From: Adiantum capillus-veneris
Taxonomy: Eukaryota > Streptophyta > Polypodiopsida > Polypodiales > Pteridaceae
DNA: 64,000 nt
Direction: 5' to 3'
Assembly: GCA_014529385.2 (NCBI GenBank)
Contig: CM043942.1
Coordinates: 37,172,969 to 37,236,968 of the forward strand
Shown here: piece by piece, positions 9,214-21,132 of the stretch
How positions within the stretch are numbered: the first letter of the stretch is position 1
Layout of the letters: the number at the start of each line of letters is the position of its first letter
Made by a program: the position numbers and the translations under genes
Notes under the pieces: model-generated
Told to the model about the DNA's origin: nothing
Databases searched by the model: none
What the model saw: the letters and a program-made list of their open reading frames with translations, nothing else

Positions 9214-12200
9214 ATGGATAAACGTATTGTGGTTCAAATCCAAGCGAAAATAGCGAAGGAAGATCTAGTAAATATGCTTGCAGGCCATATATGGTTTGCT
9301 TTGTGCCATTCAATTAGCAAAGTCTCCGCATGTACACATCGGGCCACTGGCAACATGAACTTCATACCTCTCTCCTCGGACTTGGGAAGAAGATGTATTT
9401 CCACCATGATTTTTTCATGCACGCCTACCTTCACTATGGTGTGCTGAACAATTTGTGCCTCCATGGTTGCCGCCGATTCAATTCTTTTTGAGAGGCTTGA
9501 ATTGACACTCCGATCCGATAACGCACGTTGATTGTTTCCTTTGCCCCAATTTTCTTGAATGTGAAGCCTTCTGTCTCCAATTCCAATAGCTTTGTATCAT
9601 TCAAGTTTGTTCCCCTTTCCACTGGCCAAGTGTTGGGGACTCTTGCAGGGATTTGGGTGATTGTGTTACAAATCCTCCATGTATGATCCACATTTTTGTT
9701 GCAAAACCACATGAATTGTGCCTTTGTACCAGTCCCTTGACTAGTACCATCTTCTCTCTCCCAAGTGTGAATCCCCCAGAAGAATGGCGCAACTCAACCT
9801 GCACCCGTGTTCTTTATATTTTTTCTTCATTTGCCAAATCTAGAACCTAATCACCCCTAGAATTGTATCCTGCTCCCCTTCAAAATACGACAGATTTCCC
9901 ACATTGTTTTATGAATATTTGTCTCCTCAACCATCATCCCTCCTTCTTGTTCTTCGACCACATTATTTACTCGAACGGATGTTTTTTGGGGTCCTCCATG
10001 ACTTTGTGGGATGCTATGTGTGAGATATTCTGGTCTATGTGACGCATTCTCTCCCTCACAGCTCACTGTTGCAGTATGTTTTTTCTTCTTGGCAACTGTA
10101 ATATTATCTCCCTCCATTGTCAGTGCACAATAGAGTTGTGTACCTACTAGCTCATCCTCAATCTCTATAGCTACAACAGCTGGACCCAATGCCCGGCCCT
10201 GCTGAGCCCTACAACCAAGTTTTTCAGTAAAAGGTCCAGCTCCATGATATCGACCTTTGACAAAAGCAAGCATCTTTACACTTTTCAACAGAGCGTTTGA
10301 AAGATAAAAAATGCAGGCATCGTAAAAGCTCAACATTTCTTTGTTTCCCTCCCAGCTAGCCAGCTTGCGTGTTTTGTTTCAGCAAGGTTTGTAGTAGGAA
10401 TGTATGACAAATCATCCACCTCCTGCATCATATTGTTATCAAGATATTGTACAAAAGCAACATTATAGTAATCTCCATTAAAATTCATTGTTTTACCCCA
10501 ACAAAGTGCTTTCTCCAGTGAGGGTAGCACACATGCCACCAACTTAGCCAGCCATTCAATCGCTACAAGTTAAAGTCTGACACTTTTTCAGAAGCTCACC
10601 AAGCTCGAATAGTCCTGTACAATCTGGTTACCTCCTCCTTGCTTCTTGCACAACGCCACAATTCACACATACGCTTGTGCTCGTCTTCAAATTTTTTTTG
10701 CACGTATGAATGTGCAAGCTTTGCTCCCAACGAAACAAGCATGACCATTCTCTCCCTTCCATAACATTGTTAGGTCCTCCATTGAACACAGTTCGAACAA
10801 CTTTCCAATTTGCACCAGCTTCATCTGCCATGAATCCTCTAAAATCAGCTGGTCAGTGTCCCCTTTCCAATAGCACCAAATTCAACGTTTCCCAGAACAT
10901 GACTTGTGCATGTGTGTCCTCTTTCTTCATCTCACAAATTGCAATTGTTTGCATTTCTTGATCTTGCAAAGTTTGAAGATTATTGTATACCATAATGGAA
11001 AGACGAAAAACACAAACACCATGTAAGTAGGACTTATGTAGGGTCGTAGACATGTGCTGCCATTGTTGTCCATCCCACAACCCTACGAACGTGATTGAAA
11101 CAAACCCAGTTTTTTTGCAGGTCTCCACTTTTGTCTTGTCGCATCCTATTCACAAGCTCCACACTAAGACCCGGGCCATTGATCGACATTTTGTACACAT
11201 GACATCTTTTGTTATGACCTATGGATTGACCCGACAAAAGCATACCATGGAAGAACCTGTAGCCACAATTATTTTTTAGTCGCAACAATTGAGACTGGGC
11301 ACCTATACCAATCCTTGTGGTAGTTGCTTCTCTCATCCATTTAATAAAACATATTCAAAGATCATTCTCTAGGAGGATGTTTATTGTCTGACAGACACAA
11401 ATATAAATCAATACCTTTGTGTATAAATCAATGGTTGCGTCTCCTCTAGCACAGATAGTAGCTCTTTGCTATTTAGCTCCTCCCTATTTTCTCAAATCAC
11501 TACCCCCATTACCATCTGCTTTTCCAGATTCAACTACAAATGCCTAGGTCTAGTGAGACTGGTGTTTCAGACACCACACAAGACACAAGCTCCCTCGTCC
11601 TATGTATTGCCAAGCACAAAAATCCCTTTGCGATGGGGTGATTATGCCTTCCAATTGAATTCACTGAGCACATAGTACACAGTGCAAGGGCACTCTCACG
11701 ACAGAACTGGACTATTAGCATAGTGGAAGCAACGAAGAGTTCCATTTTTGGAGCTCAACATACCAACCGATGCTATTGACATTAGCAACTTCCCTGTCCA
11801 AGAAGTCTCATTTGGTTGCCTGTTCATTGCATTGATCGAACATGAGCTATTTTTGCAGATGAGGTGCCCGCCACATTTACTTCTTTTGATCAATGGTGGA
11901 TACCTCATTCTAGAATGAACAGGCTTTATCCAACAATGACCATCATACTTTTGTTCCATTCCTAACATTTTTTGGGCACCATATGGTATGGCCTCCAACT
12001 CATAAATGCAATTTGAATTATACACTTGCGGAACTTTATCAACACGCTTCTTAATTGAACATCTAGAAATCATTCGACTCAACTTGGGATACTTGTGGCT
12101 ATGGAAAGCAATGTATTCTAGCATACTCTGAGGTTTTTTCATTTGGTCCAAATTCGAAGACTTATTTATGTGCTCTTTTTCTTTCGCTCTTAAACCATCT

Positions 12201-12571
12201 ACCTTTGCTTCATGAAAAGCGGTAAAGTATTTAACCGTAATCTCCTCAATAGAGCTATCCGATAACTCAACTACCGCCACAGTTGGCTTTGGTGACTTAA
12301 CCACTCGATTGTCAGTGACCAACAGAAACCTTGTAGACAAGGTTGAATCCAGAAGGAATTGAAACTAATGACTTACTGTCACACCATCTTTCACCTCTGT
12401 CTGGATATCCCCATCTGGATTGGAGACAATGGCAAACATCTTACTGCGCCCACAATCACCATAATCCCAAGGATTCACCATGGTAAATCTTGTTGTGCAA
12501 TCAAGCATCACAGGGACACTACTAGTAGTATTCAAAAACAAACTCACCATGCACATTGAAGATGAAGCCAT
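9214..12571 (-). pseudogene. Degenerate DDE-transposase-like (possibly MULE-like) pseudogene
   Basis: A series of minus-strand ORFs in changing frames: 12571-12365, 12340-11696, 11336-11034, 11128-10853, 10831-10628, 10542-10330, 10336-9857, 9804-9434. Suggestive pieces are GFMADEAGANWKVVRTVF followed ~25 residues later by CLFRWEQSL, which resembles the second Asp plus C-x2-H/W block of MULE-type transposases, then TTNLAETKHASWLAG, and a C-terminal block MWFCNKNVDH / TWPVERGTNL. The last block recurs at 41.8-42.0 kb, which argues for a repeated mobile family. Many stops and frameshifts make it dead. I saw no terminal inverted repeats. The family assignment is an inference from motif layout. 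Confidence 0.5.
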
Positions 12572-13423
12572 TGCTCAAAAATTCAGTCGAGGTAGCTACA
12601 CGGGGGATTCATGCACTCTATATACAAAATGGGATGCCACCTACGAGCAGACAACATTGGTAAAACCCGTATATACGACTCATATTAGGGAAGATGACCC
12701 CTCTTTCTATGCTTATACAACAATCAATGAAGAAAATTATCATACCTCTATCTTACATATAAAATGGAGGTCTCACATGATTAATTAACTAAGTAAAACT
12801 AATCCAAGAGTGTGTAGCATAGTGACTGGCAATGTACCAAGGAACCACTTCTATTGATAACTAGATGTACCCTCAATGTGTCTTAGTTTGACTTTCAATT
12901 TATGTGCCCAATTAGTCTGCACTCTAGCTACTCATTCAATTCTGACCCATCCAAAGCTGGTGTAAATCAATCTTTGACTTGTTCCAAATCATCACTTATC
13001 TATGATCGGATTAATACAAAATTTGATGTGTGACTTGATAAAAAACTTTCCCAAAATTCATCCAAGTTCTAGTGCACACTGGTGACCAATCATTACAAGT
13101 AATCGACCCGGGTTAGTCCCCCCCCTCCCCAATAAATATGATACCCCCCCTCTCTTTTTTTAAAGCTTGGGAGATAGATTATTGGGGGCCTTCCCCTAAC
13201 TTATATGCTTGTGTAACTTATTAAAAAAAACCCTCTCTTGCACTTACGTGGTGTGATAAGTTTTCCATGGTGAATCCCTCTGAGGTAGCTAGATACCAAG
13301 ATATATTTTAGTTTACCCCTTATCCTATATTTATAGGCAAATGGAACACTCTCTTTATTTAGAGAGAGAGAGAGAAAGAGAGAGAGAAGCTCAACAACCC
13401 TATGCCCTCGGCCATTTCTTCAG
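12572..13423. other. Gene-free stretch
   Basis: No convincing coding region. C-rich runs occur near 13120-13150 and a short GA tract at ~13362-13388. No RNA gene or repeat boundary seen. Confidence 0.5.
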
Positions 13424-14150
13424 GCAGATCATCAAGCTACGTGCTGAGCTGTTGATGATGAGCACTCACTGTCAAAGCTCAGATATTTCGTGCGAACAAC
13501 TGGCCCTTCAACCCCGTTACTGAGCGCTAATGCTTTCTGTTCCAAAGCCTGCAGGGGAGGGGCCTGCACTGCAGGGTAGAACCAAAAAGGAGTGCCGGAG
13601 ACCTCTCAAAAACTTGGTTATATTTTGTAGATCATTAAGCTGGAGACGTGATGCTTGCCGACATGATTAACACTCTCAAAGGTCAGATATTTCGTGCAAT
13701 CAACCAGTTCAATGAACTCAAGGCAGATCATCAAGCTACGTGATGAGCACGTGAGAGCACTCCCTCTTAAAGGTCAAATATTCCGTGCAGTCAACCGGCC
13801 CTTCAACCCCGTTATTGAGCGCTAGCACTCTCTGATTCTAAGCCTATAGGGGAGGGGACTGTGCTGAAGGTATCTTCCATGGCAGCTATGGCGAGTGTAG
13901 GAATTAAAGAGTGTGGTCTTTACCTTCTGCTGATGCTAGGGCTTCCTACCTTTTCTTGCTGCAAGGGGGACGATCAGCAAAGTTTTCCCATGCAACAGCA
14001 AGCCGGACAGAACCAAAAAGGAGTGCCGGAGACCTCTCAAAACCCTTATGTGTCACAGATCATCAAGCTGGACGGTCAGATATTTTGTGCGATCAACGAC
14101 CATTCAGTTGAGTGCTAGCGCTCTCTGATCCTAAGCCTACAGGGGAGGGG
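13424..14150 (+). repeat. Four degenerate copies of a short coding-like module
   Basis: CAGATCATCAAGCT or close variants occur at ~13424, 13630, 13725 and 14057, each followed by GGTCAGATATTTCGTGC or a variant (~13478, 13680, 13771, 14073). Three are then followed by a segment ending GAGCGCTA and a GGGGAGGGG block. A second shared block, AACCAAAAAGGAGTGCCGG, occurs at 13581 and 14012. The third copy reads as an open C-terminal peptide with QIIKLRDEHVRAL, KGQIFRAVNRPF and NPVIER before a stop; the first has a frameshift. I do not recognise the family. Confidence 0.65.
13861..14118 (+). CDS. Small ORF, possible secreted peptide (unrecognised)
   Basis: 85 codons from the first Met; the second or third Met (MASVGIKEC...) gives a better signal-peptide start. 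A hydrophobic core GLYLLLMLGLPTFSCC is followed by a polar Gln/Pro-rich stretch, and the C-terminus QIIKLDGQIF ends in Cys. The C-terminus is the fourth copy of the repeated module in this region, so the ORF may be one arrangement of a repeated exon. No TATA box or splice evidence was established. It could also be a chance ORF. Confidence 0.3.
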   Translation: MLKVSSMAAMASVGIKECGLYLLLMLGLPTFSCCKGDDQQSFPMQQQAGQNQKGVPETSQNPYVSQIIKLDGQIFCAINDHSVEC

Positions 14151-14558
14151 CACCCTCTTAGTATCCACAGATACATCTGACTTTTGTACGATGATCTCTC
14201 CATCTGATGCATCCTTGTTTCGATCTGCAGGAGAGGGGCCCTCAGCTGCTACGACAGCTTTAGTAGCCTGATCCTCCTTGATTGCAGGAGCATCCATGGA
14301 AATTTGATTGAAATGGATCCAATCTGATAGCAGCACGATGTGATGAAACGAATCGAATTGAGCTATGGATTAAGTGAAACCATGGGAGCATGATAGCAGG
14401 GCATGATAGCCTCGCCCTCCTGTTTTCCTTAAATCGAGCACTAGCGTCCCCTGCCTGCTTATGTTCACTTCTAGGTTGGGATGGTGAGTGCTAGCGCTCC
14501 CTTCCCCCTTCCTACATTGTATTAATAAATTCTGTATGTTATATGTTGTATGTTGTTC

Positions 14559-14560
14559 GT

Positions 14561-14611
<51 letters not shown>
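14559..14611. repeat. Compound (GC)n-(GA)n microsatellite
   Basis: About seven GC units run directly into about twenty GA units. The CG-alternating part favours Z-DNA. Confidence 0.95.
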
Positions 14612-14613
<2 letters not shown>

Positions 14614-15410
14614 AATAATCCTCGTGTGTGCACGCTTGCTTTGCAAGATCCATTACACCGAAGCTTACGATGGTTATGCTTAGGTAATTAAGCAAGGAGC
14701 TTTTGTGCTAGCTACTGACGGTTTTAGCACATAGAGGGTGAGAGGATTAAAAGAAGCATTTGTTTCAGTATTGTAGCAGTGCCTTAATACTGATCAAGGG
14801 CTCTCAAACTGCCATAGTTATAGAGGAAAATTTTGTTCTCTAAGGTACCTGCTACATAGGGTGTATCATAAGCACTATTGGTTGCATGGGAGTGTGTACA
14901 CCTATGCACACAAAAAACAACACATGTTACCTTATTATTGGCTTGCCAAGTATGCCTACATTAACTTTACAAGGAGCCTATATAAAAAGAGGGTTTGGGC
15001 GACTATTTTTTAATTGAATCTTACGTAACACGCGTAGACCAAAGTACTCAAGGTACTTATAACTTCTTTCCACACTCTATCTCCCTCGCTTTCTCCCTTG
15101 CGCAGCAAGCCGACGCTCGCTCTCTTGGCAAAATAGGGCTGTTGGACAAGAGAGAGGAGAGCGAAGGAGGTTGATAGAGATGGTTGCAAGTCGAGAAGGA
15201 TGAGAGAGATTGAAAGATACGGATAAAGGTTTAAATTTAACATTCGAATATAGTAGAGAGAAATATCTTGAGAGACTGATAGCGACAGAGAGTTGTATAG
15301 TCAGAGAAAAAGAGAAATTCAAGAGCAAAATTTAAGAAATATCGATACTAATGTAATTTCATTTCTTTTTTACAGATTAGTATTTAGTGCTAGGCTATCA
15401 ATTCTCTTTC
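14612..15410. other. Gene-free stretch
   Basis: Short minus-strand ORFs (15010-15328) are Ser/Leu-rich readings of a purine-rich plus strand and are not convincing. Nothing else is identified. Confidence 0.45.
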
Positions 15411-18400
15411 GATGGCCAAGCAATCTGATATTGGCGCTAGTGTTGAGTTCATCGATAACGGGAAAGCAATTGGTATTGGACGAATAGAGAAGACTTCAAA
15501 CTTGGCAAAGATACATGCCAGCAAAATTCTTTAGGATGCTTTTCTGTTGCCGTATTAGAAGTGTATGATGGCAAGGATGCTCCTTTGCATCATGTACCTT
15601 CAACTAACAAAGAGATGAATACCCTGAAGAAGGCACAAAAAAGCTTTGTCGTGTGGCCGAAAACCGATATGGTAATTGCTCTGTTCATTTGTCCAGAAGT
15701 TTGTGTTTCTTGCATTGGAGTTTTATCTTTCAAATAGTTGCGAGAAGCTTGTATGTTGATTAATTTGCAATGTATTAAATGTTTGATAGTAGGCCACCAA
15801 GATTGCAAGGAAAGAACAAGAAGAACTATCTTCATCTACTGCTATGACTATTTTGAAGAGCGTAGCAACTAGTATGGTGGCATCTCCACCTGTCACAACA
15901 ATCGATAAACCCAAAAAATCTGCCAAAGGAAAAGCTACAGTTCAAGAAGGAGCATCGTTTGGGTTTGTGGAGGACAAATACAACTCCAATGAGGATATTG
16001 ATGATGATCGCAAAATGGAGGCTTATATGACTGCAGGGGCAAACGCTGGGGGGAGAATTTCCCATAAATGAAGATGTTACAATTTGACAAGATATGTTAT
16101 CAAAGCATCTAGGGAATTTGAAGGTAAATTATAGCTTTTTGGTTAAAGCTTACTATCCTTTGGATTGGTCTTTGACATATATTGTTGCTTGTAGGTAGAG
16201 CATGAATCTTTGTTCCACTGTGTCGTTTGGTGAAGCTGGAAAAAGCAAGACAAATTAGTTGGGATGCCAAGCGTCTGCAACCTCTTCTAGATACATTCTT
16301 GTTGGAGGGCTATTACGAACTCAAGGGAAGCTTCATATGATCTCTTGATGCATCGAGATATCCAATCATTGATGTGGACAACGATACCAAGAAGACATGG
16401 GATCCCTTGTGGTGTGAAATAAACGATGAGTGAGGCTGAAATCCAAAACACTTGTTGGAGCGATCTATGCGGTAAAATGTTATATACTTGGGATGGCAAC
16501 CATAGGCTTGCTGCCTAGATGGGAGTACTGAAAGAGAGTAAGCTAGCTGCATTGCTGATGTTATCAATTTGCAATTTTGTTAAGAAATACATTTAATAAT
16601 CATTTTTATCTTGTTAGGTGTTGCTTACAAGAAAGATGCAGATCTACACCCTCAAGTTCGAGTTAAATTAGTCAACGTAGACTCCACAAATAAAGCCAAC
16701 ATGTTGAGCATAGTGATGCGTATAAACAAGTAAAATCTCTCTGATGTATTTGAGTATGCAATTGTCTTGAAATAATGCAAGATTGACAGACAAATATTTA
16801 AACATTGCATCAATCTCTTGTAGGTTGAATGAAACAAGATATGTGTCCACATCATATACAGACATGTTATGGATGGTGCGGGCAATGGGTCTTGCTTCCA
16901 AGGAAGCAATCATGGAGAAACTGCCATGTGTTGTATATAGATGGATGCAGGCAGACATAGATAAAAGGGTGGGAAAGAAGTCCTGTTACAATGTACCTGT
17001 AGCTCTAATGCCTCTGCTTCTACATCCAGTATGTGCTTTGAGATTGTTCAAATTTTTAGTGTCAAAAAGTTATAGATCCATAGATTTGTTTGATCATTGT
17101 CTTCATGTCTGCAGGAAAAATCTACACTTGCCTTGAAAAAAAATTGTGGAAAAAAAAAATAGCATGCTGCCGACCGAGTTTCAAGCCCGATACAAAATGC
17201 ATTCTTTGAAGCAGACACATAGTAAAAAAAAAGACAAGATATGCATTGGCAATAGTCGACCCTACTTTAGGAGATGAATGGTGGAGGTGGGTTGGTCTTT
17301 TCTATCTTTCTGAGTTAGAACAAATATAACTTCTATCACAGGTTACCATTCAATCCTTTGGACTCTTGTGTAGGACATTGCATGCAATCAAGTGGGCTAG
17401 TCGGCCAAAGTGGATAATGAAGGAAAGATTATATGGGTTGGCATGTGCAGCTCTTCCGTTTTAAAAAAAAACCTTCATCTTGTGTGCGATGGCATCCGGT
17501 GATCCTCTTGCTCATATTAGGTGGTCGCAGGCTCGCAAGTTCAACTTGAAAGGCATCAGAAGTTTGCAAGCAATGCTCAAAATAAAAAAATTGAAGCATA
17601 TTTTTAACCAAATGCAGATAGCATGCAACTTTAGAAGGAGAGTCTACTAGGATTTGCCATGGTTCTTGGAGTATGGTGAGGGATACTTCCCTCCAAACGA
17701 CGAGAAGGCACACAACGATGCTGTGAAAGATAGAGAGGGAAGAGCACATGGAGATATACAAATATCTGCAATAGCAGAGTCAAGTGTCCAAAGACCTCAA
17801 ATGGAGGAGTATGATACAACATCTCAGGTATGAAAGTTGATGCCTTCATAATTGGATAGTACCTATCCACATTGTTAGATTTAGTATTGAATTAGGTATT
17901 CGATAATTCTTTGCAGATGGAGCAATCCAGGAAGGCTTCGGGTTTGCAAGGGATAGCTCATGCAATAGAGAAACGTAAGAATGCTTACTAACATCTAGAT
18001 GGTGAACATATTTTCATGCGCTTTAAAAATTGTGCTTTTCTTGGTGATCAGGTAAGAGAAGTGGAATTTCAGCAAAGGAGGTGGTGGATTTTTCCAATGA
18101 GTTTAGAAATAGAGATATTGCATGTCTTAGACCTGCCAATGGTTACATACCCATTGACTGGTAAGTGACAATCTTGATTTGAGAGTTGCAATGCGTTTTG
18201 AAATTGATCTTTTACTGATTGAGATATCTACAAGAAGCGATGGTGACCATATTCAGATTGTTTATTTTGGCTCAAACAAGAAAAAGGATGACTTGAAGAT
18301 GGCTTTGTTGTGCTCTATTAGGCCACACATTGTGGAAAAATCCCTTCGTCCATTATGAGATGGATCAATCGTGGATTCAACAGTGAATACTTCCATTGTT

Positions 18401-19190
18401 TTTTGCCTTGCAATACAAATGTGTATGGGCTGTCAAATACTAAAGTGCTTGAATGGAATAGCATGGAGGTATGCAAGTTCAAACAGCTTGCTTATCTAGC
18501 ACTGTCTGCATCACAGAGGGGTGTTCGCAGTTGTCTGTCTATTAGATAACTATGGAATGGTGCATGATATTGTCACTACAACTAGATGGCATGAGGACCA
18601 CGTGAATGTGGTTGTCTACAAGACACCGATATGCAAGAAAGATAATAGAACTGTGTGCCCATTATTGGTGTATGCAATGAGAAAAGAGCACACTTGGACT
18701 TCAGAGGCAGTTTGACAAACCATCGGACGATGTCTAGTTCAATGGTCTGGAAGAGAGTGATTGGACAAAGGAGACTGATGGGACACCTATGCGAGGTACA
18801 CTTTGGCACCCCTATATCATAGTAAAGTTTCTCTACTATCTTTGACTATTGTTTGTTGTCCAGGAGGTATGGAACGTGGACATTGGTTTCTTTGGCAGTT
18901 GCTTGCCCAATATACAAATGAGAATGACGTTATCATGCAATACGGAGGTGACTATGGAGCAATGGCTTTGTTGGGGAGCTAGATGGGTCAAATGATGACA
19001 ATATATGAGAGCAGCGAGGATTTCTCCAGCAAATTGCGTCCAATTCTTGAAATGCAAGCACAACGGCTAAGAGAGATTCAATAGCGAGATAGAAAGCTTG
19101 CTGAGGAGGTTGATCGAGCATTACAGGAAGCATCATGATTGAGCCACATCCAGAATTTGTGGAATTAGATCCTCCCAACACTCAACTCAA
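15411..19190 (+). pseudogene. Degenerate multi-exon pseudogene, partly like CACTA-associated proteins
   Basis: From the ATG at ~15411, coding-like pieces alternate with AT-rich spacers flanked by GT/AG-like borders. The first piece reads SVEFIDNGKAIGIG, a frameshift, then FSVAVLEVYDGKDAPLHHV and KSFVVWPKTDM followed by GTAATTG. That pattern resembles the DUF8039-type segment found near plant En/Spm (CACTA) transposase genes. Later pieces are ASPPVTTIDKPKKSAKGKA (~15890), KEAIMEKLPCVVYRWMQAD (~16900), EVVDFSNEFRNRDIACLR (~18080) ending at GTAAGT, and IVYFGSNKKKDDLKMALL (~18262). Stops and frameshifts are frequent. The domain resemblance is weak. Confidence 0.35.
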
Positions 19191-20076
19191 ATAACCATGT
19201 CAAGTTTTGACTTGCATAGTGTATTGATAATCTCTATAGTCACTATGAACGATTGCTTCTTGTAGTCTTTCGCAAATAAATGTTCGTGTTGTTGTAGCAT
19301 GTTTCAGTCGGCTTTGCAATCACTATGTTTCTACGTTGTTTGTAGTTGTGCTTCCAATCACAAATTTGCAACTCTACAGTCAAGATTCATCCTCTCGTCT
19401 AGTCTCTCTCTAACTATCTCTCCCTTTGTCCATCATTGTTGCATTGTCGGGAATTGATATTTGAGAAATTATTAAAAAAACATTTTCAAATCAAGTATGA
19501 AAGGTCTTCCTGACAATCACACCTATTGTACCATGCTGATTGTGGTGTTATTGTCTCTCTTAAATTTTCAAGTACATATTTCTCTTTCTCTCTATCTTCT
19601 CTCTCAACTCTCCCCACGCAACATGCGTCGGATAAGTTATATCCAGCACCTTGAACCTAGTATGTTAGTTACGTTGTTTTTAAAGTTGGACTAATGCAAT
19701 TGTCTTCACATTTACTATATCTTGTTTGCAAGCATATGGTTCAAAATTAAAATATAACCTTCAACCAACCAATCGTCCCCCCATCTCCTTGTTTATTAAT
19801 GTGGCAGTACAATGTTAGGTAACGGATTGCAAAATAAGACGTAGTTCATTGTTTGGTGGAGAAAGCTTTTTGCATAAGATTGGAGAAACCAGCACAATGC
19901 TCATAGAGAGAGCCTTTTCAATAAATTTTCCAGCCCATCCATTTTACCTTAAAAGCTCCCTCATCGCCTGTACTCTGGGTAATGGTCATTAAGTTCATTA
20001 TCTGTTTTGACCATCTAGGTTTAAAAAAAACATATGGTAGATCGTCATGTACCCCTATTGGCTCTTCTCCTATCAT
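19191..20076. other. Gene-free stretch between pseudogene and element H fragment
   Basis: AT-rich, with a CT-rich patch at ~19395-19620 and an A run at ~20023-20030 that could mark the edge of an insertion into element H. No coding region is supported. Confidence 0.4.
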
Positions 20077-20401
20077 ATCATTTGGATGGGTATGGATTTG
20101 TTCCTTCCCTCATCATAGAATCTGGTTCATTTGGATTCATTGACACATACATCCATAGTAGCTAGTACATCTAACCAACCAAATGGCTCACATAAGTGCT
20201 CTAAAAATGGTTTAGGAATATATACATCATCATCAAACACATCTTTTCCTAGGATAAAATATTCCTTTTACAGGCTATTGTGTTTCGACACGACATACAT
20301 CCACATAGATGTTTCGTCCTTAAGCCATGATGGTAACTCTTTATAGCTAGAGCTCAAGGATTCAATATCTAAATCCTCTACCGAGGTCCTATGTGCATCC
20401 T
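20077..20401 (-). pseudogene. Element H: protease-RT linker fragment, left of element 2
   Basis: The minus strand reads blocks shared with element 4: KELPSWLKDETSMWM matches LPSWLNKDTPIWM, YIPKPFLEHLCEPFGW matches YVPEPFLEHLFEPFEW, and LATMDVCVN is identical. It ends at the target duplication ATCCT, and its frame continues into 27794 and beyond once one duplication is removed. It contains in-frame stops and is cut on the left near 20.05 kb. The RT that should follow is absent. Confidence 0.85.
20397..20401. repeat. Target-site duplication ATCCT, left copy
   Basis: ATCCT immediately before the LTR starting TGTTGGGAG at 20402; the identical pentamer follows the other LTR at 27794-27798. Five bp is the usual Ty3/gypsy size. 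Confidence 0.95.
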
Positions 20402-21084
20402 TGTTGGGAGAAGAGGGGGAGATTGACTGCTTATAATATTCAACACAAGCTTTCAAGCCATCACCATCAAACTGTCCACCTCTTCTTCCAATTTCCAAGC
20501 ACACACACTCACTTAGACTATGACACACACACACACATAGTAAACATAGAATTGACATAGACAAGCTTGTAAGTGGATGTAAGAGATGTGTAAGAGATGT
20601 ACGTAGACTAGATTAGAGAGTACACAGCAAATTAACCATAGCTTAAGAGAGTAGAGAAGAGAATCTGCAAGAGAAAGGCCTAAATCTAGCCCCAAACTCC
20701 ACGGCACCTCTCTTGTGGAGTTGGTATTTAATATATTATTTTGAGTTTAAGGTGCCAAAAATTGAGGCCCCTTTTTTACAACCACTTTACTTTTGCAAAT
20801 GAGTGAAGCTCATTATTTCTTGCATGACCCATAAGGGAAGTTCCCACTACAACTATTTACAGAGCCATAGTGGCTTATTGAATTGATGTTCTAAGATACT
20901 GTGCAAATATAAAATGGCCAAGAGTAATTGCCGTCGCCTCTTCGTCAACTCCCCGCATTCCACTCTACAAAATCATCATCAACTCAATTAGTAAAATAAA
21001 TAGACAGCATATAATTAACCATTACGCCCAGCTATCCCAATTGCAGCTAACCACTACAATAGGAGGGTTCCCAGTCTTGTAACA
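20402..21084 (-). repeat. 3' LTR of element 2
   Basis: 683 bp. On the minus strand it begins TGTTACAAGACTGGG and ends TCTCCCAACA. It supplies polyadenylation for the element transcript. It is bordered inside by the polypurine tract at 21085-21095. Confidence 0.96.
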
Positions 21085-21095
21085 TCCCTCCCACC
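21085..21095 (-). other. Polypurine tract of element 2
   Basis: The minus strand reads GGTGGGAGGGA directly before the LTR TG. It primes plus-strand DNA synthesis; a single T interrupts the purines. Confidence 0.85.
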
Positions 21096-21132
21096 AGGGA
21101 TAGCAACTATCCTCAGTTGCTCAATAGAGAAA

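Noticed and set aside
15844-16071. Independent 75-codon gene
   Set aside because: Better explained as one exon-like piece of the 15.4-19.2 kb pseudogene.
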